A program made the position numbers and the translations under genes. The notes below the pieces were generated by a model. That model saw only the letters and a list, made by a program, of their open reading frames with translations, did not search any database and was not told the DNA's origin. Positions 11,252 through 20,495 of a DNA stretch of 43,639 bases are shown here, one piece after another (within the stretch, counting starts at the first letter, position 1; each line of letters starts with the position of its first letter). Source of the DNA: Saccoglossus kowalevskii (taxonomy: Eukaryota > Hemichordata > Enteropneusta > Harrimaniidae); NCBI RefSeq assembly GCF_000003605.2, contig NW_003129874.1, forward strand, positions 119,243 through 162,881. Direction: 5' to 3'.

Positions 11252-11505
11252 ACGAGAAGCCTTGGCAATCGTTTGGGAAATGGAACATCACCGATTATAT
11301 CTCGATGGTTCACCCGAATTTACCATTGAAACTGATCATAAACCATTAATTAGGATATTTGCTCGAAAGGAATTGCATAAAATGTCAAGTCAAATAGAAA
11401 GACGGGTGACCAAGGCCCAAAGATTTAGATTTAAACTAATCCATCATTCTGGAATAACTAATCCAAGCGATTATATATTGCGACACCCCCATTCTCTTAA
11501 CCATC
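11250..11505 (+). pseudogene. Gypsy RNase H remainder
   Basis: Read in a frame shifted relative to the preceding stretch (break near 11245-11250). It shows E-A-L-A-I-V-W-E, then T-D-H-K-P-L, R-x-Q-R-F-R-F, and N-P-S-D-Y-I-L-R-H-P, the usual RNase H tail of Gypsy Pol (normally N-x-x-D-x-L-S-R). Codons after about 11480 degrade. Confidence 0.75.
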
Positions 11506-11539
11506 ATAGTGGAAAAAGAACGACTGAACACGTTTCTTT

Positions 11540-12032
11540 CATTCGTAATCATGCCTTGTGCTGTAACGATGAAAGAAATTCAAATTGCGACTCAAAATGA
11601 CAAAACTTTGATGTTTGTTATTCAATGTTTGCGGACCAATTGTTGGCATAAGGTACCACAAAATGTTAATAGAGAATTCGTGAAAATATTCAAACTAATT
11701 CAGGACGAATTGTGCTTTACGAACGGTGTGCTATTGCAGAAGGGCCACTGATCGTGATACCCGAATCAATTCAAAGTCAAATCATTTCTATTGCTCACGA
11801 GGGTCATTTGGGTGCCTCTAAAACCAAGGCATTGATGAGAGAAAAGGTTTGGTTTCCTGCAATGGATTCTTCGGTTGACAAAACCATATCAGATTGTTAT
11901 GCCTGTCAGGTTAACATTGATATGAAAACAAAAGTACTATTGAAACCATCACAATTACATACAGTTTGGTCTCACGTCGCAACTGACATGTATGGCCCCT
12001 TGCCATCTGGCCAATATTTAGTTGTTGTAATG
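11540..12032 (+). pseudogene. Gypsy integrase, N-terminal part (HHCC and first catalytic Asp)
   Basis: A linker read in one frame to 11751 is followed, in another frame from 11712, by the zinc-binding module: H-E-G-H-L-G at about 11798, then D-C-Y-A-C-Q. The start of the integrase core follows with T-D-M-Y-G-P-L-P-S-G, whose D is the first residue of the D,D-35-E triad. The reading stops making sense exactly at 12033, where the nested element begins. Confidence 0.8.
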
Positions 12033-12223
12033 GTTGTATTTTGTAGGCAGTTCAAAATTGTTAATTATTCATTTGCATACTTTTCATTTGCATAAGCTTC
12101 GGTTGTTTGTTTCATTTCTCCACTGGGCATGATTCTTGTAGCCAATTCGCTTTGTTCTGTTTACATGCACTGTTTACATCGCACGCTGTTCGTGCCCAGT
12201 CATTTCTGTTCGGGTTATTTTCA
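12033..12223 (+). repeat. Split direct repeat A1 (left end of the Ngaro-like element)
   Basis: 191 bases starting gttgtattttgtagg and ending ggttattttca. Identical to 16476-16666 except for two substitutions. It probably carries the element's promoter. Confidence 0.92.
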
Positions 12224-12238
12224 TTTTACTTTCTCGCT

Positions 12239-13458
12239 ATGCCAAGAAGTAAGCGGCGCTCAACATGCTCTGGCTGCCAGCTCGATGTGGAAGCTCACAC
12301 CTGGGGCAAGCACGGAAAATTCTGCACCGGTCCACCACCGGAGGAAGAGAATTGCCGTTCACCGAACAGCTCAACTGCCGTCCCTAAGTCGTCTCCTTTC
12401 ACTTCAAAGCACCGACGTCACTCGCCCACAGTTTCACAGGATATTTTGACGAGTTTTCAGACGGGGATGAAGACGACCAAGCCGAGTTAGCTATTTTGCA
12501 GCACCGGAAACAATCCTTGTTGGCGAGAATCACTAAGCAAAAATTACAGGCGGAAATCTCTCAGCTAGAAATGGAATTCAAAAGTTGTTCCTTGAACACA
12601 CATCCACCAACTACAGGCCTATCATCCACGCGCCAACAGGGCACATCGCCTTCTGATCACCAAATCTCTGACATTTCACTAGCAGATCTGCGCAAAATGA
12701 CGAATCTCCGATCGCAGGTTGATCACGATTTGTCACCATACTTCAACGCCATTGGAGCGAACAAAGGACACAAGGCTGAGAACAAAGGACCAGCCGGTGA
12801 GTACATTATTCGCGAGAGTCTCGTTAATTCCCCAGGGCGTCACGCCGGGAAAAAGTTGCCTGGTTTGAAATCTCCAGAACAGTTTGTTCCATCATTCTTT
12901 TCTTCACATGAACTGAAATACGACGACTTATCACTCGAACAATTTCTACAGGGCTACACGCTCTTACTGCAGGACCCATCCATGCCCAAAGCAGAACAAA
13001 AGGGCCGGTTACGTCTCCTGCACGATTTGTTTGTTAAACTACCATTGTACAAATGGCCCATTGTCCGGAGCTATGCGGCAGTGGCTCGTTTAATCGATGT
13101 TAACAAACGTACATGGGACAGCGACTACTCAGACGTGAAAGAACTGTTTTTTGATTTCTCAGCCGGCAAGTTGAAATCAGTCACCCAGAAACGGACGACA
13201 AATAACGGCAACAGAAATACCTCCAACTCGGACGGCTCGCCCGTATTAGTGTGCACAGCTTTCAATGAGAAAGGTTCTTGCTCATTTGCTCATGCAAATT
13301 TAAACACATTTGCAATCATTGCTATGTTACTCGCAATCGTTTTAATAATCACAGCGAAAAGGACTGCAAACAGAAGTCAGGCACGTCCATGTCACCTCTG
13401 CACCGCGATAAACCAATCTCCTCGTGACTCCATGCGCAGCCCTCAGACACCAGGTTAA
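12239..13458 (+). pseudogene. Ngaro-like ORF1 (Gag-like), frameshifted
   Basis: Starts ATG-CCA-AGA-AGT at 12239 with a basic N-terminus and a C-x2-C pair (C-S-G-C), followed by H and C, suggesting an N-terminal zinc finger. A frameshift near 12425-12440 moves the reading to a second frame with an acidic stretch (D-E-D-D near 12470) and a long helical region (about 12496-12600). Near 13265-13290 a further one-base loss hides a C-terminal cysteine/histidine cluster; in the shifted frame one reads S-C-K-F-K-H-I-C-N-H-C. Such a C/H cluster at the end of Gag is usual in DIRS-like elements. The protein would bind nucleic acid in the element's particle. It is broken in this copy. Confidence 0.65.
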
Positions 13459-13484
13459 CAACTTGTGACCTCCCCGTTAGATCA

Positions 13485-15614
13485 ATGCCTATACACGTAT
13501 CTCTGGACGATAGTGTTATCTCGCTCGATTTGGTTAGCAACAACATCACCGGGTCTGACCCAACACTTTCAGTCATCACACGTGTGTCAGGGGGCTCCAC
13601 ACCTACGCCACCAGCAGCTACATCACCGTTGTCACTTACGCACACGGCATTACCCAAGCTCAGCACCACAGTCTTCATCGATAATAACAAGTTCGAATCC
13701 CTCGCTATCGCCGGTCAGTCAACAACCACACTAACATCAAGCATGATCAAAGCGCCAACATCGCAGGCGGTCCTCAGCGACATCAACTTCGACCCCACAC
13801 TTCATCACAACACAAGCAGGTCGAGGGCTACACACTCGTCATTGACATCATCATCAACAACAACTTCTCTATCATCAGCTGTTCATTCGCCATCGTCGCC
13901 AGTCCGATCTCTGTGCCGCCAGATCACATTATTTCTAACATTGACGGCAGTATTGCACAACATTACATTGATTTACATCGCAGAATCTCCACTTCAGGCC
14001 TTTATAACTTTCAAGGTTGTCGCATCCCGGTCTCTTCCGGTCTGAACATTCAGTCTTGGCGCCATCTTCTACGCAATTACAACAACGACATCTGCGACTT
14101 CTTAGAATTTGGTTTGCCCATCAACTACTCACGCGACTTTCTTCCTACTTTGCACGCAACGAATCACACCTCGGCTTTAAATTTCGCTGAGCACGTGGAC
14201 AGTTTTCTGGAATCGGAGCTATCTTTCGGCGCATCCGTTGGGTCGTTCGACACTCCGCCATTGTCTCGCCCGCTCATTACCTCACCATTAATGACCGTGG
14301 CTAAGAAGGGCTCATCTTCCTGTCGCGTGGTTGTGGACTTAAGTTTTCCAGAAGGCTACTTGGTCAACGACGGCATCCCAGGGCACAGTTACATCGGGGA
14401 TGATTACAAGCTCAGATATCCTACAGTTGACTCCACGTTAGATCGCATCCGTACACTTGGTTCCTGTTGCCTCCTTTACAAACGGGACCTCAGCAGGGCA
14501 TACCGACAACTTCGCGTGGACCCGGGAGACTACCTTGGATTCTATTCTTGGAAAGGGAAATACTACTTTGACGTTTCACCACCTTTCGGGTTACGCACAG
14601 CGGCCTTAATGTGTCAACGTTCAACCAATGCAGTGCGTCACATCCTACGCAACCAAGGGCACGAGGTGATCAATTATATCGACGATTTTGGCGGAGCAGA
14701 GTCACCAATCAACGCGACTGTGGCTTTTGAGAGTCTAGGGAATCTGCTAAACGAGCTCGGCCTTCAAGAATCCGTGGCTAAAGCATGTGCTCCTGCTACT
14801 AGTATGACTTTTCTCGGTTCTGAATTTGACACAGACCATTGCTGTACTCGCCGCCAAACTCATTCAAATTCATGAAGAGCTATCCAACTGGGACAATCGC
14901 TCCTCTTGTTCCCGCACAGAATTACAAAGTCTCATCGGTCTCTTGTCCTATGTCTCGAATTGCGTTCGCCCGGGTCGCTTGTTTATTTCTTGCATGCTGT
15001 CCACGCTTCGCACATTCACTGCTAAACATTCCCGCACCCGTATCGATGCAGAGTTTCGCAAAGACCTCTTATGGTGGAAGACGTTTTTACAGGACTATAA
15101 CGGCGTTTCTATCATACACACCCAACCTTGGTCCCCGCCAGACACTGTCGTGTGTACAGACGCATGCCTTTTAGGCTGCAGTGGCGTCTCAGTTACCCAG
15201 TTCTTCCGCTCTCCTTTCCCACAACACATCATCAACATGGGTTTGTCTATCAATGCATTGGAATTGCTTGCAGTCGTGGTCGTGGTCGCACTCAAGCTCT
15301 GGTCCCATACTTGGCGCGGGCTTCACTTGCAAATAACCTCGGACAACACTACAACATTTGCATTGATCAACTTTCATCGTACCCATTCAGATTTCGAACT
15401 CAGCTGTTTGCGGGAGATCACATACTTCCAAGCACGTTTCGAATTCAATCTCTGGGCTGTACACATCCCCGGTCGGAGCAATGTTGCGGACGCGCCAAGC
15501 CATTCACATATATCTGGCATTTACGAGTCTCGCGTGGAAGACTTACAGTCAAACTTTGGCATCTCAGAAGTCGTTGTACCTCAGGAAACGTTCCAGTTTA
15601 TTCATCCTTGGTAA
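13485..15614 (+). pseudogene. Ngaro-like ORF2: reverse transcriptase and RNase H, frameshifted
   Basis: The N-terminal part (from 13485, S/T-rich) shifts frame near 13910. The RT core lies at 13913-14875: P-L-M-T-V-A-K-K, R-V-V-V-D-L-S-F-P with V-N-D-G-I-P (about 14325-14385), the catalytic K-R-D-L-S-R-A-Y-R-Q (about 14490), S-P-P-F-G-L (about 14578) and Y-I-D-D-F (about 14676). The pattern is that of DIRS-superfamily RT, not Gypsy or LINE. After a shift near 14840 the RNase H follows (14826-15614): T-D-A-C at about 15159, the Glu of N-A-L-E-L-L, T-S-D-N at about 15340 and V-A-D-A near 15485. All four acidic RNase H positions look present. Confidence 0.8.
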
Positions 15615-15639
15615 CTTGTAGCATTTACTTTTTTCGCTT

Positions 15640-16254
15640 CTGCAGGTAGTCAAGCTCCGCTCGCCGCTCTGGACCACCAGGCGTCCCGCTCACTCCACTC
15701 AGCTTTTGCTTCCGGTTCATTGTGCAACATTACAACTCAATGGCATGCATTCTTCCTTTTCTGCCGTTTCTTTCGCATCCAGCCAGTTCCGGCCACAACA
15801 CGAACAATTATTCGCTACACACAGTCCCTCGCCCGCTCGTTTTCATGCACAGCATCTATTCGCAACTACCTCGACGGTGTTCGGCTGCTGCATCTTTTCG
15901 TCACCGAGACCCCACCTTCACTCGACTCATTCGAACTGCGCCTTGTCCTCCGGGGAATACAGCGTATAACAGCACACCAGTCTCGCTGCATGTTGCCTAT
16001 CACACCGAATATCCTTCTTCGAATTCATCGTCTCTTACGCTGTGGTTCGCTTTTCTCATCGCATTTTTTTCGTTCCTGCGTAAGTCCAACCTGGTGCCCC
16101 CTTCAGATACAGCTTTTGACGCCCGCATTCATCTCTCGCGGGGCAGCGTCGGATACAACACCGCAGGTTTGATCATTCGTATCACATGGTCCAAAACCAT
16201 ACAGTTCAGCGAACGGGTACTGCACATTCCCATCCTGGCTATCCCTGGCTCCGC
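15640..16254 (+). pseudogene. Ngaro-like tyrosine recombinase, frameshifted and cut by the assembly gap
   Basis: An N-terminal SAM-like helical part is read at about 15640-16030. After a frameshift near 16025 comes L-W-F-A-F-L-I-A-F-F-S-F-L-R-K-S (about 16040-16087), which holds the first catalytic Arg of the R...H-x-x-R...Y set. G-L-I-I-R-I-T-W-S-K-T and I-P-I-L-A-I-P-G-S follow up to the gap at 16255. The H-x-x-R and nucleophile Tyr would lie in the unsequenced stretch, because only about 40 bases separate the gap from B1. Confidence 0.75.
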
Positions 16255-16304
16255 NNNNNNNNNNNNNNNNNNNNNNNNNNNNNNNNNNNNNNNNNNNNNN
16301 NNNN
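16255..16304. other. Assembly gap (50 N)
   Basis: Exactly 50 N, so likely a placeholder of unknown true length. The recombinase C-terminal third (several hundred bases) is missing here. Confidence 0.99.
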
Positions 16305-16346
16305 TCTGACACTTTGAACATTTGCTTTTGGCGGCTTTCATTTTTG

Positions 16347-16473
16347 GCCTTTTAATGCTGTATTTCGCTGTATGCCAGAAATGTAATTTTAGATTCAACA
16401 GAATAAAACTAACTTTTTATTTTCTTTTGCCGCCAATTCACTTGAGTCGGGTTCGTTCTTTGCCATTGAATAA
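16347..16473 (+). repeat. Split direct repeat B1
   Basis: 127 bases from gccttttaatgctg to gccattgaataa. Matches 16778-16904 with two substitutions. It carries AATAAA (in agaataaaac), which may serve as the element's poly(A) signal. Confidence 0.9.
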
Positions 16474-16475
16474 TT

Positions 16476-16666
16476 GTTGTATTTTGTAGGCAGTTCAAAA
16501 TTGTTAATTATTCATTTGCATACTTTTCATTTGCATAAGCTTCGGTTGTTTGTTTCATTTCTCCACTGCGCATGATTCTTGTAGCCAATTCGCTTCGTTC
16601 TGTTTACATGCACTGTTTACATCGCACGCTGTTCGTGCCCAGTCATTTCTGTTCGGGTTATTTTCA
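16476..16666 (+). repeat. Split direct repeat A2
   Basis: A 191-base copy of A1 that abuts B1 with two unshared bases between them. The B1-A2 junction mimics joined element ends, as expected of a circular-intermediate template. Confidence 0.92.
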
Positions 16667-16777
16667 CCCACCCACCCACCCACCCGCTTTTCTATCATTT
16701 TGTATTAGTATCATGCTTTGTTTTGTTTCGTTCTTGTTTTTGAGTGCTATTTATCGTCTTGTCACAGTTCTGTTTTT
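16667..16777 (+). repeat. A2-B2 spacer starting with (CCCA)n
   Basis: 111 bases unlike the A or B repeats. It begins with five to six ccca units, then T-rich sequence with tttgttttgtttcg. It is specific to the right end of the element. Confidence 0.7.
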
Positions 16778-16904
16778 GCCTTTTAATGCTGTATTTCGCT
16801 GTATGCCAGAAATGTAATTTTAGATTCAACAGAATAAAACTAACTTTTTATTTTCTTTTGCCACCAATTCGCTTGAGTCGGGTTCGTTCTTTGCCATTGA
16901 ATAA
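16778..16904 (+). repeat. Split direct repeat B2 (right end of the Ngaro-like element)
   Basis: 127-base copy of B1 ending ...gaataa, directly followed by the resumed Gypsy integrase frame (ctgacgaat...). Confidence 0.92.
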
Positions 16905-17420
16905 CTGACGAATATTCAAGGTTCCCGGAAATAGAAATAACAAACTCAACTAGCTCTAGTACTGTGATACCCAAACTTGATCGTATATTCACTTCATTTG
17001 GATATCCATCAAATCTGAAAAGTGACAACGGTCCCCCATATAATTCGAATGAATTTCAATTTTATTCGAAAGATTCAGGTTTCCATCACCAGAAATTAAC
17101 ACCAGAATTTGCCCGTGCGAACGGACTAGCAGAGAATTTCATGAAAAATTTAGGAAAGGTAGTCAGGTGCTCCTTAATTGAACGAAAAAACTGGAAGCTA
17201 GAAATTTTTAATGAATTATCGTGCAACTCCATATCCATCAACCGGCAAAAGTCCCGCCGAACTTTTATTCGGCCGTAAAATGAAAACAACGATGCCATCT
17301 CTTGACTATAATGCTGCTGATTGTATGGTCAAAGATAGACATAACCAGAGTATGACTAGAAATAAACTCTACCATATTTTTGTGAAAACAGATTATATAA
17401 TTGTACATTGAGATAATTAA
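16905..17420 (+). pseudogene. Gypsy integrase, C-terminal part
   Basis: Resumes the integrase core split at 12032: the codons right after the junction read D-E-Y-S-R-F-P. The second catalytic Asp lies in S-D-N-G-P-P-Y (about 17022) and the third acidic residue in N-G-L-A-E-N-F (about 17121). A frameshift near 17205 precedes N-Y-R-A-T-P and P-A-E-L-L-F-G-R-K, the usual Gypsy integrase tail. The open frame ends in AT-rich decay before the PPT-like run. Confidence 0.8.
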
Positions 17421-17500
17421 AACGAAAAAAAAAATTACAAAATGTGTATATTTAAAAACAGAATTACAGCTTCCACTTTCAACAAGGGGGATGGGTATAT

Positions 17501-19000
17501 GTCATTACATTTGTTCATAATGCTATTAGCAGATACTCAAATCTAGTTTAGGGTTGCAATCAGTGATTAACCTTTGAAAGTGTTTCTATGAATTCAAATG
17601 GTTTAACTTTTAAGAGTGTATGAGTATATTTGTTGTCGAACTATTTGTTTTATGTGTAGTAGCGTAACATGAAACTCAATTGGAGATTACTGTCCCACAG
17701 CGGCCATGCAATTACAGAAACATGCATTGTTTTGTTTTTCTACAAACCAATAAGAAACAATATCTCTCCACATGATAATATCCTTGAATCATGGCTCATA
17801 TCTTATGCATGCTGTACTGTAACTGCCAACACGTTTACGATATTGTAATTTGGGGTAATTTTGCAGTTACTGGAATGCAGTCATGCAGTTCATACACAGA
17901 CCCTGGGATAAATTACCAGCCTATTTCAGTTTGAACCCTCCCACTTGTATCACAAGTTACTATGATTATAGCGCCACATCACATCGCCCGGGGGGGGGGG
18001 GGGTCATCAGGTGACCTGGTACCATCATCGTCCTGAAAATGCGGCAAAGATATTGTGGCCCTGTATATCATGTTATGCCAAAAGGTTGCACATTACAAAG
18101 ACTTGATCCAGCTTGCAGTCATGCCTGTTATTTCTATTCATGGTGTTGAATGGCAGTACTCATCCATTACAATTTGCTTTTCCCTGGATATAACTTTCAG
18201 TAGTATACATATATCATTACAATTTGTCGTGTTGTTGTTGGCTAATACTCATTTTATCTTGCCTGGAATCGGGTCGCATTTAATAGCAGAGTGATGTTCA
18301 CAACAGAGAGACTTTGAGGATACTATTACATATGGTACGCCTAGAAACGACTATTTATATGTCCATTCACGTTTGGGAGGTATACATGGACGATTGCTGT
18401 ACTAGGTCATCTGTCGAGTGACCGTCAAATACAGTATGCATTGGGCCTGGGCACACTATGGGAGAGATGTGTGTCACTCATATTCTAATAGCTGTAATAG
18501 GCGGTATACATTGTGCTGTCTAGATTTAGGTAAACAAAAACATAGAGTCATACTTACTTTATACGTCAACACTTTGTGTTACTTCCACAGTCAGCTGACG
18601 TCTATGACCTAGCGTCTAGAAAAACCTCCCAGGTCGCATGCCAGGTTACTACCAAACCTTTAGTGTGTCGATTGGACGTTTGTGTGAACAAGGTCTACAA
18701 GATTCTCAAAAAGAATAAAGTTCACCCTGAAAGCTTCTTACAAGTCTTTTTTTGAAAAAATATTAAAATAGAGAAAACATATCTTGAATGAACAAAAAAT
18801 CAAAATAATGTAAACTGACAAACATTGCATGCGCCCTCACCAGTACCGACGCGTAACTACTATCGAGTAACAAATATATATTTCTATTGATTAAGCCAAT
18901 CAGAAATGACCTTATTTGAATAACAAGCAGATGACATTTGACTCCAATGAAACTTTATATTTATTATTTAATGTATTTCGCATTTTTATACCTAGCAGAA
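17501..19000. other. Intergenic, no gene recognised
   Basis: AT-rich sequence. A 14-base G run stands at 17990-18003. Possible 3' LTR debris lies at its left edge. Short open frames (up to 79 codons) show no domain. Confidence 0.4.
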
Positions 19001-19666
19001 TGGGCCATTCCAGTTTATATCTGCACCCCCCTGTTGATGAGCTTGTGTGTTTACTTCATACAGGGTATAATTTCCATGGGTGTATAAGTCATACAAAGTT
19101 TTATTTCCAAATCACCATTCACCATACAGTGATGGAAATCCAAAACTATAGTTCCTACTTATGGTGTTGATGAGTTCTTTTGTGTCACCATACAGAGTAG
19201 GATTTCCAAATATAACTCTCATCATACGCTAATTTACCAAGTTAAAAATTTTATATTTGATAATGGAAATCCAAACTAGTCCTGATTCACGGTGTTGATG
19301 AGCTCATTCGTGCCACCATCCTTATCTAATTTCAGTAATTATTTCATACTGGCCCAATTTTTTTACCATATACAGTCAGAATTCCAAGTTTTTTTAGTCA
19401 TACTGTTGGAAATCCAACGTCATCAACCGGTATGAGTCTATTTCTTACACTCATAGAGACTCCGTATTACAGTTGATTATAGTTCCTGGGCTCCCTATGG
19501 CCACAACTGCCTGGATTTCCAGGAATTTTTTTTCCATACTCGTCTGGATTTCCAGATTCTGTTTCTCCATATACAGTTGGAATTCCGGGATATTTTCCCC
19601 CATCATACAGTGCTGGAAATCCGACCTCGTCAACAGGGGGGTGTAGATATAAACTGGAATGGCCCA
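19001..19666. mobile_element. Non-autonomous inverted-repeat element with GGAAATCC-rich interior
   Basis: The left end, TGGGCCATTCCAGTTTATAT..., and the reverse complement of the right end match over about 41 bases (19001-19041 against 19626-19666) with two mismatches. The interior repeats the motif GGAAATCC or its complement about nine times, often beside 'catacagt'. There is no transposase. No clear target duplication was seen, so the superfamily is open. Confidence 0.7.
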
Positions 19667-20495
19667 ATACATGGGTGAGACGGTAAGGCGTTGATAACTG
19701 CGTGCCCGCATGCGCAGAACGGTAATGTGTTACAATAATTTCACGCATGTGGCATGGACTCACGTGCAGTGCCACCAGTTCACGGGTACTTGATTGATAA
19801 TACATTCTCATACAATTAGTCTTAAAGGACGGTGGTCGTTGCGCTGCGCATGTGTGAAATTTGTGTTCATAAACTTTGATTTTCCCACAATCCAAAGCGC
19901 TCTTCCAATGGAAGACCCAAATATGAGGTTTCACCTGTGCGCGACTTGCATTAATTGCCACCGGCGACTCCTTCGATACCTCCATTCATCTAAGTAAATA
20001 CTTAATTAAAGCTTGGTAACTTCTCAGTTTGTACTCGTTGATCTGCGCAACAGTCGCCATTCAAAGTTTGTTTATATGATTCAATATATCTCGCGCATGC
20101 GTGGCGCGATGACTACCGCCAAATTTATAATTATAAACATTTATGTGATCCTTTTGCTGGTCACACAATTATGTATCGACAATGTGTGCCCTCATATTGA
20201 TGTCAATTGAACGCATGATTAGTCGATACAGAAGTAAAAACAATTAAGGATTGACTTACTTTGATAGAACTATACTCATTTACATAAGATAGTTACTTAC
20301 GTATACTACATTTGAATAATGGGGCTGGGGATACTGTGGAACCTCGTTCTAAAACCTACTACAAATTTGTGACTTATTAGTGATTAATGGTTTAATGTCA
20401 ATAAAGTTAGTGATGTAAATTATTTGAAAGAGCCCATTCAACCCACATAATAAATACATGATAAGATGATTGAATACAATGGGGATACAATGGAG
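19667..20495. other. 3' flank of sulfatase 2 and unexplained CpG-containing stretch
   Basis: Between about 19690 and 20110 the CpG content rises, with several 'catgcg/gcgcat' motifs. A 172-codon minus-strand frame ends in the inverted-repeat element and is not convincing. A minus-strand ATTAAA at 20391-20396, about 100 bases beyond the sulfatase 2 stop, is a candidate poly(A) signal. Confidence 0.35.

Larger units (their letters stand above)
12033..16904 (+). mobile_element. Ngaro/PAT-type tyrosine-recombinase retrotransposon nested in the Gypsy integrase
   Basis: The structure is A1 (12033-12223), coding region, B1 (16347-16473), A2 (16476-16666), spacer, B2 (16778-16904). A1 and A2 are both 191 bases with two mismatches; B1 and B2 are both 127 bases with two mismatches. 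This split direct repeat layout marks PAT/Ngaro members of the DIRS superfamily. Coding domains in order are a Gag-like protein with a cysteine/histidine finger, RT, RNase H and tyrosine recombinase. No methyltransferase-like domain fits between RNase H and recombinase, which points to Ngaro rather than DIRS or PAT. There is no target duplication, as expected for recombinase-mediated insertion. Several frameshifts interrupt the frames, and an assembly gap removes the recombinase C-terminus. Confidence 0.88.
9841..17500 (+). mobile_element. Degenerate Ty3/Gypsy LTR retrotransposon, interrupted by a nested element
   Basis: In order: LTR-like sequence, primer-binding site, Gag remnant, protease, RT thumb, RNase H, integrase zinc-binding HHCC, and the first part of the integrase catalytic domain up to 12032. 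The second part of the integrase follows at 16905-17290, then a purine-rich PPT-like run (aaggggga at about 17484-17491) and a TGTCATTACA LTR-like start at 17500. The catalytic RT palm is missing, and the coding region has many frameshifts and stops, so the copy is not autonomous. The 3' LTR seems truncated, because no TATA/AATAAA counterpart was found beyond 17500. Confidence 0.85.

Noticed and set aside
12107-12490. Start of Ngaro-like ORF1 upstream of 12239
   Set aside because: The 5' part lies within repeat A1, and the same stretch recurs in A2 without coding continuation; the ATG at 12239 begins the unique coding sequence.
19467-19985. 172-codon minus-strand open frame
   Set aside because: About half of it reads through the inverted-repeat element and its repeated motif; no domain, and no splice-supported continuation.
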